DNA of 64,000 nt from Pedobacter ginsengisoli (GTDB taxonomy: Bacteria > Bacteroidota > Bacteroidia > Sphingobacteriales > Sphingobacteriaceae). Positions within the stretch are counted from its first letter, which is position 1. Each line of letters starts with the position of its first letter. Below, one piece after another: positions 1 to 8,999 of the stretch. The DNA lies in contig NZ_CP024091.1 of the NCBI RefSeq assembly GCF_002736205.1, positions 2,108,001-2,172,000 of the forward strand, read 5' to 3'. Made by a program: the position numbers and the translations under genes. The notes below the pieces were generated by a model that made no database searches, was not told where the DNA came from, and saw only the letters and a list, made by a program, of their open reading frames with translations.

Positions 1-152
1 GGGCTTAGGGCTGCATCGGTCATATTTATAGTTCGATTTACAGTATGTCTAACCTTTGTAATGTCTACCGTTGTTGTTTTCTGAGCTGATACTTTTACGG
101 TGACCGTAAAAGTGGATAACAAGGCGATAATTAAGAATTTTGGACTTTTCAT
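1..152 (-). CDS. Exported protein, N-terminal part (runs off window)
   Basis: An open frame starts at an ATG (complement of 150-152) and continues off the left edge for about 50 residues. The first 23 residues are a clear signal peptide: Lys at positions 2 and 5, a hydrophobic stretch LIIALL, and a likely cut after VSA. The mature start is Thr/Val/Asn-rich and gives no family. It is transcribed divergently from the Crp/Fnr-like gene, and the spacer between them holds a 16-bp palindrome. Function unknown. Confidence 0.6.
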   Translation of the reverse strand, partial: MKSPKFLIIALLSTFTVTVKVSAQKTTTVDITKVRHTVNRTINMTDAALS

Positions 153-230
153 ATGTTCTATTTCTCTCTATTATTCAAGGGCTATGCCAATAAATATTTC
201 CCATTTATTAAAGCACTAAACAGTTCTTAG

Positions 231-246
231 TGTTCAAAAATGAACA
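231..246. promoter_or_regulatory. Perfect 16-bp palindrome, candidate Crp/Fnr operator
   Basis: TGTTCA-AAAA-TGAACA: two perfect 6-bp half sites 4 bp apart, the geometry used by Crp/Fnr proteins. It lies between the exported-protein gene and the Crp/Fnr-like regulator gene, about 110 bp before the latter. Binding by that regulator is inference. Confidence 0.35.
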
Positions 247-355
247 TTTACCGTTCGAATAAGTACACAATCAGCCATTACCATGATTAATATAAAGAAA
301 GAAAAGCTTATTTTTATGCTCCAAATCATTTCATTTAATCTCTAATTTGTCCTTT

Positions 356-970
356 ATGATTAATTCTAATATTTCAAATGAAGCTCTGGGGATTTTTCGG
401 AAAGGGTTAGCGCGTTTCATCACTTTTGATGAAGCAGAATGGATTGAATTCATCAGGCATCTTGACAATATAGTTATTAAAAAGAAAGACCATTTTTCGG
501 TTAAAGATAAAGTTTGCGATGACATTGGCTTTATTATAAGTGGTTCTGTTCGATACTACCATATTAAGGATGGAACAGAATTAACCGGATATTTCAGCTT
601 TGAAAATGAATTTGTAAGTTCTTACAAAAGCTATCTTACCAGACAACCCTGTACCGGTTATATACAAGCGCTCGAGCAAACGGAAATGATACTTATTTCC
701 AGTAAAAACATGGACTTAATGCTTAACCACCCATTATTGGGCTATAAGATGGAACGTTTTGGCCGGCTGGTTGCAGAACATTACATCTGCTGTTATGAAG
801 ACCGAATTACATCATTTATTACTAAAACGCCTGAAGAGCGCTATCTTAAAATGCTTGAAACTGAGCCAGAAATAATGCTGCGTATACCACAACATTATGT
901 TGCAAATTTTTTAGGCATTACTGCTGTATCGCTTTCCCGAATAAGAAAAAGAACTTTAATCTACGCCTAA
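356..970 (+). CDS. Crp/Fnr-family transcriptional regulator
   Basis: A 204-residue protein with a cyclic-nucleotide-binding-like beta-roll (about residues 30-115, containing IISGSVRYYH) and a short C-terminal helix-turn-helix (about 175-200, HYVANFLGITAVSLSRIRKR). This is the usual length for the many Crp-like regulators of Bacteroidota. The roll lacks the Arg-Ser phosphate-binding signature of true cAMP receptors, and there are no N-terminal Fe-S cysteines as in Fnr, so the ligand is unknown. The ATG at 356 is preferred over an in-frame TTG at 347. The epimerase gene starts 89 bp downstream on the same strand and is a plausible target. Confidence 0.8.
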   Translation: MINSNISNEALGIFRKGLARFITFDEAEWIEFIRHLDNIVIKKKDHFSVKDKVCDDIGFIISGSVRYYHIKDGTELTGYFSFENEFVSSYKSYLTRQPCTGYIQALEQTEMILISSKNMDLMLNHPLLGYKMERFGRLVAEHYICCYEDRITSFITKTPEERYLKMLETEPEIMLRIPQHYVANFLGITAVSLSRIRKRTLIYA

Positions 971-1010
971 CTACCGGCTACTTAATTAATTTCTTATCTT
1001 TTGTTAACGT

Positions 1011-1038
1011 TTTGGTTCACAAGCTCCAATTACATTTG
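1011..1038 (+). promoter_or_regulatory. Candidate Bacteroidota promoter for the epimerase gene
   Basis: TTTG at 1011-1014 and TACATTTG at 1031-1038 match the -33 TTG and -7 TAnnTTTG elements, with a 16-nt spacer that is shorter than the usual 19-21. It supports the ATG at 1060 rather than an upstream TTG at 1012 that lies inside the promoter. Confidence 0.4.
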
Positions 1039-1059
1039 TATCATACAAACAGAAAAGAC

Positions 1060-1995
1060 ATGCATACTATATTGGGAGCCGGCGGACCAACAGCAAACGC
1101 ACTTACAAAAGAGTTATTAAAACATGATCTCAATGAGACCATACGACTGGTAAGCCGCAAACCCTTAAAAGTTACGGGCAGTAATGTTACCTGGCAAAAG
1201 GCCGATTTGCTAAATTATGCAGAAGTGCTGGCTGCTGTAAAAGGTTCTGCTGTAGTTTACATGTGTGCAGGTCTGATTTACGATAAGGCCATATGGCAAC
1301 AACAATGGCCAGTTATTATGCAAAACCTGATTAATGCGACAAAAGAGACACGGGCAAGATTAATATTTTTTGACAATGTATATATGTATGGGCTGGTTAA
1401 GGGACCAATGTTTGAAACCACCCCGTACAATCCTGTTAGTGTAAAGGGCGAGGTTAGAGCCCGTATTGCCACACAATTGATGGACGAGGTAAAAGCAGGA
1501 AATGTACAGGCCACCATTGCCAGGGCTGCCGACTTTTACGGTACTGATTCTATGAATAGTTTCCTTGACATGATGGTTTTAGATAAATACGCTAAAAAAA
1601 CAACAGCACAATGGATCGGTGATCCAAAAGTGCTGCACAATTTTACTTATATACCTGACACTGGAAAAGCGATGTACCTTTTGGGGCAAACGCCTGATTC
1701 AGGTAATCAGATATGGCATTTACCTACAGCTGCACCAATAACAGGGAAGGATTTTATAACATTGGCTGCAGATATTTATGGAGTAAAACCTTCATATACT
1801 ACCATTAATAAGTTTATGCTTCAATTGGTTGGCTTGTTTAAAAAAGTTGTAGCAGGAACGGTAGAAATGTACTATCAGTATGATCATGACTATAATTTCA
1901 ATTCTTCAAAATTTGAGAATACATTTAACCTAAAACCAACTAGTTACAGAGAGGGAATAAAACTGATGTCGGAGACTTTGTACCAGATAAAATAA
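1060..1995 (+). CDS. NAD-dependent epimerase/dehydratase-family protein (SDR)
   Basis: A 311-residue Rossmann protein beginning with the dinucleotide-binding strand-turn-helix ILGAGGPTANALTKELL (residues 4-20), where a Pro-Thr-Ala variant replaces the third Gly position. A second conserved block, FFDNVYMYG, sits where extended or atypical SDR proteins place the strand after the catalytic Ser/Thr. The substrate cannot be told. Such single genes are commonly found next to AraC or Crp regulators in this phylum, as here. The convergent VOC gene is separated by a terminator hairpin. Confidence 0.75.
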   Translation: MHTILGAGGPTANALTKELLKHDLNETIRLVSRKPLKVTGSNVTWQKADLLNYAEVLAAVKGSAVVYMCAGLIYDKAIWQQQWPVIMQNLINATKETRARLIFFDNVYMYGLVKGPMFETTPYNPVSVKGEVRARIATQLMDEVKAGNVQATIARAADFYGTDSMNSFLDMMVLDKYAKKTTAQWIGDPKVLHNFTYIPDTGKAMYLLGQTPDSGNQIWHLPTAAPITGKDFITLAADIYGVKPSYTTINKFMLQLVGLFKKVVAGTVEMYYQYDHDYNFNSSKFENTFNLKPTSYREGIKLMSETLYQIK

Positions 1996-2016
1996 CAGGT
2001 CTTAATGATGGGTTAA

Positions 2017-2059
2017 AAATGCTGTTTCACAAAATGCTAAAGCTTATGAAACAGCATTT
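2017..2059. terminator. Bidirectional terminator hairpin
   Basis: Perfect 13-bp arms (2017-2029 and 2047-2059, AAATGCTGTTTCA and its complement) around a 17-nt loop, ending in TTT on each strand, exactly between two convergent stop codons. Confidence 0.75.
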
Positions 2060-2065
2060 AATTTG

Positions 2066-2911
2066 TTATGCATTTTCCAAATCTGCAATGATCAGTTTTT
2101 TCATTTTCATTAGTGCTCCCATTGCCTTTTCACCGCGCACAGGATCGGTAACCAATTTAACTATATCTTTGGGTATAATTTGCCAGCTTACGCCATACTT
2201 ATCAACTAACCAGCCGCAGGCAATTTCTTGCCCCCCATTTCCTGTTAATTCATCCCAATACTTATCAATTTCTTCCTGATTTTCACATTCTACAACTAAA
2301 GATATTGCATCAGTAAAACCGAAACCGTGGTCAGCAGAACTATCCATAGCCATAAGAACATAATCTTTAATCTTAAATTGTGCATGCTTTACAAATTCCT
2401 CTTTGTCTTCATCCTCTTTGCTATATTTTAATACACCTTCCACATTCGATTGAGGAAATAAATCTGTATAGTAATGAACAGCGCTCTCAGCTTTACCTGC
2501 TTCACCTCCTGTAAACATTAGTGTTGGACTAAACTTCTGCTGTTGCGAATCAGGCTTATCACCAGTGTATATCTGCCACGATACTCCATACTTATCTTGT
2601 ACCCAACCATATTTAGGGCTCCAGTCATAACTATCCAGCGGCATCAACACACTGCCTCCCGCTACAAGTTTATTCCAATATTTTTCTGCTTCCTGCGCGC
2701 TTTCGCAAAGAACCATAAAAGAAATTGAAGGGTTAGGTGATGATGCAGGGCCATCGTTAAGCAGCATAAATTTTTGCCCACTTAATTCAATTTGTATCAC
2801 TATTGGTGAAGTCTCACTGATTTTCCCGTCTCCAAAGGTCTGGATGTAAAAATCTGAAGCCTCTCCTATTTTACCTCTGATAGTTAAACAAGGATAAATT
2901 AAATTTTTCAT
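2066..2911 (-). CDS. Two-domain VOC/PhnB-like protein
   Basis: A 281-residue protein made of two tandem copies of the PhnB-like (3-dmu-9_3-mt) fold, about residues 1-130 and 131-270. Each copy ends with the family signature DKYGVSWQI (near residues 108 and 247) and carries a Phe-Met/Ala-Met beta hairpin. Members belong to the vicinal oxygen chelate superfamily, but most have no assigned reaction and many lack metal ligands. It stands alone on its strand, with the SDR gene convergent and the large cytochrome gene divergent. No function is proposed beyond the fold. Confidence 0.8.
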   Translation of the reverse strand: MKNLIYPCLTIRGKIGEASDFYIQTFGDGKISETSPIVIQIELSGQKFMLLNDGPASSPNPSISFMVLCESAQEAEKYWNKLVAGGSVLMPLDSYDWSPKYGWVQDKYGVSWQIYTGDKPDSQQQKFSPTLMFTGGEAGKAESAVHYYTDLFPQSNVEGVLKYSKEDEDKEEFVKHAQFKIKDYVLMAMDSSADHGFGFTDAISLVVECENQEEIDKYWDELTGNGGQEIACGWLVDKYGVSWQIIPKDIVKLVTDPVRGEKAMGALMKMKKLIIADLENA

Positions 2912-3105
2912 AGTCTTTAAGGTTTAATATTTAGTTGTACTAAGGTACTACACTTAAACGCATTTAATGATGGGCAGAACCGACAATAAAAGGGGTAGAT
3001 TATGACATCCATTTAAATTCTAGATAGCAAAGAAGTTACAGAGCATACTAAATCATATTAGATAAACAGTTATATTAGTATTTGTTAGGTACTATATAAT
3101 ATCAG

Positions 3106-6100
3106 ATGATCAGATTCGCAAAAAGGAGAACCAAGGTTACTCTTACTATTTTGGCGGGTGTGATAATTGCGCTCTTTACCCTGCAATTCACACCTTCAAA
3201 CACCACTCCACTCCAGTTAAAAAAGGGAGCTCACATTGTTCTTATTGGTAATAATTTAGGATCAAGGATGATGAACTATGGACATTTTGAAACAGAAATG
3301 CATTTGCGCTACCCAGAGTTCAACTTGTACATACGAAATATGTGCGACGGTGGAAATACACCTGGTTTTAGGCCACATGCCAGCAGAGTCTCACCTTGGG
3401 CATTTCCAGGAGCAGAAAAATTTCAGACAGAGCTTGCTAACAATTCTGATAGTGAGGGGCATTTTGAGACTGAAGATCAGTGGCTGTCCAGATTAAAAGC
3501 TGATATAATTATCGCTTTTTTTGGATACAATGAATCTTTTGAAGGTCCAAAAGGTCTTGAAAATTATAAAGCTGAATTAGATGCCTTTATTAAACACACC
3601 CTAAAACAACAGTACAATGGAGTTACAACACCACAGCTAGCAATTGTTTCACCTATTGCATTTGAAGATCTGTCTAAGCAATTTGACCTTCCAAACGGGA
3701 AACAGGAAAATATTAACTTGTCGTTGTATGCAGAGGCCATGAAAGAGATTGCATCTAAAAATGATGTACACTTTGTTGATGCTTATTCACCTACAAAAAA
3801 ATGGTTTGAGCGTGCTGAAAAATACTTAACTATTGATGGATCGCAGCTTAGCGACGATGGTTATGCTCGCTTTGCACCTCTATTGGCTGATCAGGTTTTT
3901 GGCAAACAGCCGATAAAAACAGAAACGAACAAAGACTTAGTACATGCAGCGGTATTAGAAAAAAACTGGACATGGCATAACGACTTTAAGATACCAAATG
4001 GTGTACATGCATATGGCCGAAGATATGATCCCTTTGGACCTGATAATTATCCCGCGGAAATTAAGAGACTGCGTGAGATGACTGCTATAAGAGATACAGC
4101 TATCTGGAAAGCCGTACTTGGCGAAAAAATGGATCTTGTTGCGGCAGATAAAAACACGACCCCGCCCCCAGTTGTAAAAACAAATTACAATGCCGAGAGA
4201 AACGGAAGCTTAAGGTATTTAACAGGTCAGGAGGCACTAAGTAAATTAAAAGTTGCCCCAGGCTTTAAAATAGATCTTTTTGCCTCAGAAAAAGAATTTC
4301 CTGATTTGGCAAAACCCTGCCAGATAACCTTTGATAATAAAGGTAGGTTATGGGTAGCAACTATGCCAAGCTACCCACATTATAAACCCGGTGATGCCAA
4401 ACCAAATGATAAACTGATTATTCTGGAAGATACGGATAACGATGGTAAGGCAGATAAGCAAACCGTTTTTGCGGATGGCTTGCATCTTCCATTAGGATTT
4501 GAAATTACTGCCGAAGGAGTTTACCTTTCGCAGGGTACTAACTTTGTGCTTTTAAAAGATACTGATGGCGATGGTAAGGCAGATAAAAAGGAAATTCTAC
4601 TGAGTGGCTTTGATGATCATGATACCCATCACAATATACATGCTTTTACTACCGATCCTTCGGGAGCAATATATATGGGTGAGGGTGTATTTTTGCACAC
4701 AAACGTAGAAACCTCCTATGGACCAGTTAGAGCCACAAATGGTGGTTTTTACCGCTACAGTCCCCAACTTCATAAATTAGAACGTACCGCACAGCCTTAT
4801 GTGCCTAATCCATGGGGTATTGCATTTGATCAGTGGGGGCAAAATTTTTATGCCGAGACTTCGAGCCCCGATGTTTGCTGGATGCTGCCGGTTTCAGTAA
4901 AACCAAGATATGGTGTGTTTACTCCAAAATCAAGAGATTTGCTGCAACCAGAGCATCGTGTTCGCCCTACTTCTGGGCTGGAGTTTGTTTCCAGTCGACA
5001 CTTCCCCGATGAACTGCAGGGAGATTTCCTGATAAACAATACCATAGGTTTTCTGGGTACTAAAGAACATACGCTTGTAGATGAGGGCACGGGATATAAA
5101 AGTCGCCACAGACAAGATTTATTAATAGCTTCAGATAAAAATTTCAGACCGGTAGATCTGGAATTTGCGCCTGATGGTTCTCTGTATGTTGCGGATTGGC
5201 ACAATATTCTAATAGGTCATATGCAACATAATGCCCGAGACCCGCTTAGAGACCATGTACATGGTCGAATTTACAGAATCACCTATCCTTCCCGTCCTTT
5301 GATAAAACCTGCAAAAATTGTTGACGCAAGTATACCAGAGCTTTTAGAAAATCTTAAATTGCCTGAGGACAGAACAAGATCGCGCACAAGATCTGAATTG
5401 CGTGGACGGAATGTTTCGGATGTGCTTACTGAAGTAAAATCGTGGGTTGCCAGATTGGATAAAAATGATTCAAGATACGAGCATAATCTTTTAGAAGCAC
5501 TTTGGGTAACCTGGGGAGCAAATAAGGTAGATGATCAATTACTAAGACAATTATTAAAAGCTAAGGATTTTCATGCAAGGGCGGCAGCTGTAAGGGTATT
5601 AAGGTACACCGGACATCAGATAGCAGATCAACCTGAATTATTAATGCAGGCTGCCAATGATGAAAATGGCAGGGTTCGTTTGGAAGTAATTGCAGCTGCA
5701 TCTTGGTTACCTAAAGAAAAAGCATTGCCTATTGAAATGCAGGTTGCTAAAAAGCCACTTGACGATTGGATGAAAGCACCTTATGAAACTGCTGTTGCTC
5801 ATTTAAATGGCAGATCTGTTGACGAGAAAAAAGAAGAGAAAGTAACTACTGCACTTAGTGGCGAAGAACGTAAGCTTTACGTGAAAGGACGTGCAATATT
5901 TGCTAAAGAAGGATATTGTATTACTTGCCATCAGGGAGATGGTAAAGGTTTGCCATCATCTGGCTTCCCTCCAATTGCCGGTTCTAAATGGGTTACAGGA
6001 AGTGAAGACCGATTAATTAAGCTGGTATTAAAAGGTTTACAGGGCCCAATTGAAGTTAATGGGAAAAAATATAGTGGTCAGGTACCAATGACTCCTTTTG

Positions 6101-6279
6101 GAGGTTTATTGAAGGATGAAGAAGTGGCTGCAGTACTTACATATGTAAGGAACTCATTTGGAAATAAGGCTTCGGCTGTTTCTGCCGCTAAAGTAAAAGT
6201 AGTCCGAAATGCTACCAAGGCCAAAACAGGATTTTATAGTCCGGCGGAGCTGTTAAAGCAACATCCGTTAGAAAAATAA
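3106..6279 (+). CDS. PVC-type GDSL-like / beta-propeller / cytochrome c protein
   Basis: A 1057-residue exported protein. Residues 12-30 form an uncleaved-looking signal or anchor segment. About 40-275 is a GDSL/SGNH-like domain whose catalytic blocks look degenerate: GNNLG in place of GDSL, and Gln where the DxxH His is expected (DGSQLSDDGY), although GYNE near the GxND position remains. About 370-740 is a propeller of the PVC membrane-bound dehydrogenase type, with Ca-like DTDGDGKAD loops. A helical stretch follows, then a cytochrome c domain with CITCH at 938-942 and a likely Met ligand at 995. Family knowledge suggests periplasmic sugar or polyol oxidation feeding electrons to the chain. 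It converges on the sugar operon at 6352-10820. Confidence 0.85.
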   Translation: MIRFAKRRTKVTLTILAGVIIALFTLQFTPSNTTPLQLKKGAHIVLIGNNLGSRMMNYGHFETEMHLRYPEFNLYIRNMCDGGNTPGFRPHASRVSPWAFPGAEKFQTELANNSDSEGHFETEDQWLSRLKADIIIAFFGYNESFEGPKGLENYKAELDAFIKHTLKQQYNGVTTPQLAIVSPIAFEDLSKQFDLPNGKQENINLSLYAEAMKEIASKNDVHFVDAYSPTKKWFERAEKYLTIDGSQLSDDGYARFAPLLADQVFGKQPIKTETNKDLVHAAVLEKNWTWHNDFKIPNGVHAYGRRYDPFGPDNYPAEIKRLREMTAIRDTAIWKAVLGEKMDLVAADKNTTPPPVVKTNYNAERNGSLRYLTGQEALSKLKVAPGFKIDLFASEKEFPDLAKPCQITFDNKGRLWVATMPSYPHYKPGDAKPNDKLIILEDTDNDGKADKQTVFADGLHLPLGFEITAEGVYLSQGTNFVLLKDTDGDGKADKKEILLSGFDDHDTHHNIHAFTTDPSGAIYMGEGVFLHTNVETSYGPVRATNGGFYRYSPQLHKLERTAQPYVPNPWGIAFDQWGQNFYAETSSPDVCWMLPVSVKPRYGVFTPKSRDLLQPEHRVRPTSGLEFVSSRHFPDELQGDFLINNTIGFLGTKEHTLVDEGTGYKSRHRQDLLIASDKNFRPVDLEFAPDGSLYVADWHNILIGHMQHNARDPLRDHVHGRIYRITYPSRPLIKPAKIVDASIPELLENLKLPEDRTRSRTRSELRGRNVSDVLTEVKSWVARLDKNDSRYEHNLLEALWVTWGANKVDDQLLRQLLKAKDFHARAAAVRVLRYTGHQIADQPELLMQAANDENGRVRLEVIAAASWLPKEKALPIEMQVAKKPLDDWMKAPYETAVAHLNGRSVDEKKEEKVTTALSGEERKLYVKGRAIFAKEGYCITCHQGDGKGLPSSGFPPIAGSKWVTGSEDRLIKLVLKGLQGPIEVNGKKYSGQVPMTPFGGLLKDEEVAAVLTYVRNSFGNKASAVSAAKVKVVRNATKAKTGFYSPAELLKQHPLEK

Positions 6280-6286
6280 CACTGAG

Positions 6287-6342
6287 GCTTTAACTCCTCT
6301 CTGTCTTCTCGCTTCCTCGAGAAGACAGAGAGGAGTTAAAGC
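6287..6342. terminator. Very long perfect hairpin between convergent genes
   Basis: Two perfect 25-bp arms (6287-6311 and 6318-6342) enclose the 6-nt loop CTTCCT, 8 nt after the cytochrome gene stop and 10 nt before the dehydrogenase stop. There is no long T run. It most likely terminates or insulates both transcripts. Confidence 0.75.
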
Positions 6343-6351
6343 AAGTGGAGA

Positions 6352-7299
6352 TTACAACTCGCTAAAATTAAATATACTTCTGTTATCAGGCTCTTCGCCT
6401 GTAAGTACCGCTACTACATTTTTTACGGTTAGCACACACATTTGTCTGTATGTAGAAGCCGTAAGGCTTCCAGAATGTGGTGTAATAAGTGAACGTGAAT
6501 GATGTAATATCGGAAAGCCATGAACAGGAGGTTCTTCTGGCAATACATCAGCTGCAAATCCTGAAATTCTTTGCTCGTTCAGCGCATTTAAAAGTGCTTC
6601 ATGATCTATAAGCGCTCCCCTCGCTGTATTAACCAATAAAGCACCTGGTTTCATTAAGGCCAGTTGTTCTTCCTTTATCAGCGTGCCGGTTTCTTTAGTG
6701 AACGGTAAATGAAGACTAACCACATCTGATTGCTCAAGCACCTCATCCATAGATAAATAAGTATATGGAAGATCCTGACTTGACCTGCTCCAATACAAAA
6801 TATTCATTCCAAAAGCTTCGCCGAGTTTGGCTACCCTTTTCCCTATATTCCCCATTCCCAAAATGCCAAGCGTTTTCCCATTCAACTCGTCACCTGAATA
6901 TTGATTTCTCCAGTTCCAGTTATCTTGTTTAACTTGAGCAACAGATTCGTACATATTGCGCATCAACATCAACATAAGCGACAAAGTATGTTCGGCAATT
7001 GTTGCAGCATTTGAACCTGGTGCATTAATCACCATAATTTTTCTTGCTGTAGCTTCCTGCACATCAACATTGTCCAGTCCCACTCCACACCTTGCAGCAA
7101 CCTGCAAGGTTGGAATGGCTTCCATTAATGCTTTATTTATCTGGCCTTTACCACGAGTAATAACCGCATGAACATCCTGATTCTCTAATATATTTTTTAA
7201 TGAGGCATCATCATATCCTGTAAATACATTTACATGCTCCTCAAGAATAGTGAGCGCTTCATCATCAATGGTTTCAAGCAATAAAACGCTCTTTTTCAT
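6352..7299 (-). CDS. D-2-hydroxyacid dehydrogenase (SerA/glyoxylate reductase-like)
   Basis: A 315-residue NAD(P)-dependent dehydrogenase with all family marks: nucleotide-binding GILGMGNIGKRVAKL (about 145-159), the Arg of NTARG (about 226), the Glu of PEEP (about 255) and the His of TPHSG (about 275) forming the Arg-Glu-His catalytic set. It should interconvert a 2-oxoacid and a D-2-hydroxyacid in the cytosol; the substrate is not readable. It is the last gene of a five-gene operon, 3 nt after the VOC gene, in a setting that suggests sugar-acid breakdown rather than serine synthesis. Confidence 0.9.
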   Translation of the reverse strand: MKKSVLLLETIDDEALTILEEHVNVFTGYDDASLKNILENQDVHAVITRGKGQINKALMEAIPTLQVAARCGVGLDNVDVQEATARKIMVINAPGSNAATIAEHTLSLMLMLMRNMYESVAQVKQDNWNWRNQYSGDELNGKTLGILGMGNIGKRVAKLGEAFGMNILYWSRSSQDLPYTYLSMDEVLEQSDVVSLHLPFTKETGTLIKEEQLALMKPGALLVNTARGALIDHEALLNALNEQRISGFAADVLPEEPPVHGFPILHHSRSLITPHSGSLTASTYRQMCVLTVKNVVAVLTGEEPDNRSIFNFSEL

Positions 7300-7302
7300 T
7301 GG

Positions 7303-7788
7303 CTATTTGTGATATAAAGTAGCATCATCAGATCTGAATCCTCTAAAATCATTTCTGTTTGAAACGTACAAACCTTCTTCGTAAAACTCATCCTTAAATA
7401 TTGATGGATCAACATCACCACCAGGGGTTGATGAAATTTCCACTAAATTACCCGCCGGGTCACGTACAAACATTTGCATAGCACCATCAGGTAATTGCCT
7501 TACCTTTCCCCAAGGTTTTACATCAATAACATTAAGTTCTTTCATTCGAAAGAAAATGCTGTTAAAATCATCTACCTGTACACAGATATGTCCGCGGAAG
7601 GACGTAGTGTCTTCCCATTCCGAAAGATGTAACTGCTGTTCATCATTGAACTTGAAAAACATTACAGGGTAATCGAACCTAAATGCTGCTAGTGGTTCCA
7701 GACCCAGTTCATTTTGATAGAATTCGCCTGCTTTTTCCAGGTTATCTACAATAAGAGTAACGTGATTAATTTTTATTGCACGTGCCAT
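7303..7788 (-). CDS. VOC (glyoxalase/dioxygenase-like) protein
   Basis: A 161-residue single VOC domain opening with INHVTLIVDNLEKAGEFY (8-25), where His is the usual first metal ligand, followed by a second His in GHICVQV and a Glu near DPAGNLVEI. These match the His/His/Glu metal site of glyoxalase I-like and ring-dioxygenase-like enzymes, so a metal-dependent lyase or isomerase is possible. It is embedded between the 2-hydroxyacid dehydrogenase (3 nt away) and the enolase-superfamily gene (35 nt away), which links it to that pathway. Substrate unknown. Confidence 0.8.
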   Translation of the reverse strand: MARAIKINHVTLIVDNLEKAGEFYQNELGLEPLAAFRFDYPVMFFKFNDEQQLHLSEWEDTTSFRGHICVQVDDFNSIFFRMKELNVIDVKPWGKVRQLPDGAMQMFVRDPAGNLVEISSTPGGDVDPSIFKDEFYEEGLYVSNRNDFRGFRSDDATLYHK

Positions 7789-7823
7789 ATGTAAAAATTT
7801 ATAAATACAATTTAATTACCTTT

Positions 7824-8990
7824 TTAAATCTTTTGTTTGAATTCGTTTACGAAATCCCAATTTGGGGTCAACCCTAAACCGGGAGCCGTTGGAGCTCCAA
7901 TTACACCATCTTTAACTTCAATCTGCTCCTTTACCAGGTCATACATCATTGGGTTTCCACCTAAAGAAAACTCAATTATTGTTGCTGCCTGCGATGCAAA
8001 GGCCACATTTAAGCCTGCCATAAAAGAAAATGCCGAGCCCCAGCAATGCGGAGCCAGCTCAAGCTGATTAACACTTGCCAGATGACCAACACGCATGGTT
8101 TCTGAAATGCCGCCAATAATAGCCGCATCAGGCTGCAGTACATCAAGTGCTCTTACTTCAAGCAAATCACGGATATCGAAACTGGTATATTCACTCTCAC
8201 CAGCCGCAATTGGAATGGAAGTAGAAGCTCTTACTTCTGCTGTTCCATGCCTGTTATCAGGACTAATTGGTTCTTCAAACCAATACAAATTACAATCTTC
8301 TACCCCTCTGCAAAACTGCTTGGCCTCTGGCACACTAAAGGTCCCGTGTGCATCGGCCATAAGTTTAATATTTGGACCTAATGCTTTTCTTGCAGCTCTT
8401 ACCCTATCAATACTGTTCTGCACTGTTTGGTCCATAATCCCAACACGCATTTTTACCGCATTAAATCCTTTAGCTACATAGCCATTTAATTGGGCACCAA
8501 TATTTTCAGCATCTGCCCAACCACCACTTGCATAAGCAGGCATCTGATCGCGACAAGCACCACCAAGTAAATCCATTACAGGAATACCAAGAGCCTTACC
8601 TTTTAAATCCCATAAAGCAGTATCTACACCACTCATTGCTGATACGGTAAGACCTCTGCGTCCAAGTATCGGAAAGCGACGTCCTCTGGTAAGCGCGTAA
8701 TGATCACGTGTACCATTATACATTTCTTCCCAGATTCTGTTTATATTTTTTGCGTCTTTACCTATTAAAATAGGTTTAAGTTCATTTTCTATGCAACTCA
8801 CAATTGAGGCACATACACCCGACGATCCTACGGCCGCTTTTGCCTCACCAAAGCCCTGTAAGCCATCTTCTGTCGTAATTACAACAAGGGTCATATCAAA
8901 ATTGGTAAGCAAACCGTAATCAGAAAAGTGTTGCTTTTCTTTAGGAATGGGGCAGCGTAACCAAAACGCTTCTACATTTGTTATTTTCAT
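7824..8990 (-). CDS. Mandelate racemase/muconate lactonizing enzyme-family protein (likely sugar-acid dehydratase)
   Basis: A 388-residue enolase-superfamily enzyme. The N-terminal capping domain (1-125) is followed by the barrel with AVKMRVG (about 175), metal ligands Asp in LMADAHG (about 213), Glu in WFEEP (about 240) and Glu in AAGESEY (about 265), and a C-terminal His in APHCWG (about 315). This Lys/Arg plus His pattern is common in acid-sugar dehydratases. The gene lies between the sugar-epimerase-like and VOC genes. Sugar-acid dehydration is an inference; the exact acid is unknown. Confidence 0.85.
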   Translation of the reverse strand: MKITNVEAFWLRCPIPKEKQHFSDYGLLTNFDMTLVVITTEDGLQGFGEAKAAVGSSGVCASIVSCIENELKPILIGKDAKNINRIWEEMYNGTRDHYALTRGRRFPILGRRGLTVSAMSGVDTALWDLKGKALGIPVMDLLGGACRDQMPAYASGGWADAENIGAQLNGYVAKGFNAVKMRVGIMDQTVQNSIDRVRAARKALGPNIKLMADAHGTFSVPEAKQFCRGVEDCNLYWFEEPISPDNRHGTAEVRASTSIPIAAGESEYTSFDIRDLLEVRALDVLQPDAAIIGGISETMRVGHLASVNQLELAPHCWGSAFSFMAGLNVAFASQAATIIEFSLGGNPMMYDLVKEQIEVKDGVIGAPTAPGLGLTPNWDFVNEFKQKI

Positions 8991-8999
8991 CTATGTGGT

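Noticed and set aside
4848..5204. 118-codon minus-strand frame inside the cytochrome gene
   Set aside because: It is antisense to the well-supported propeller coding region and has no recognisable family features.
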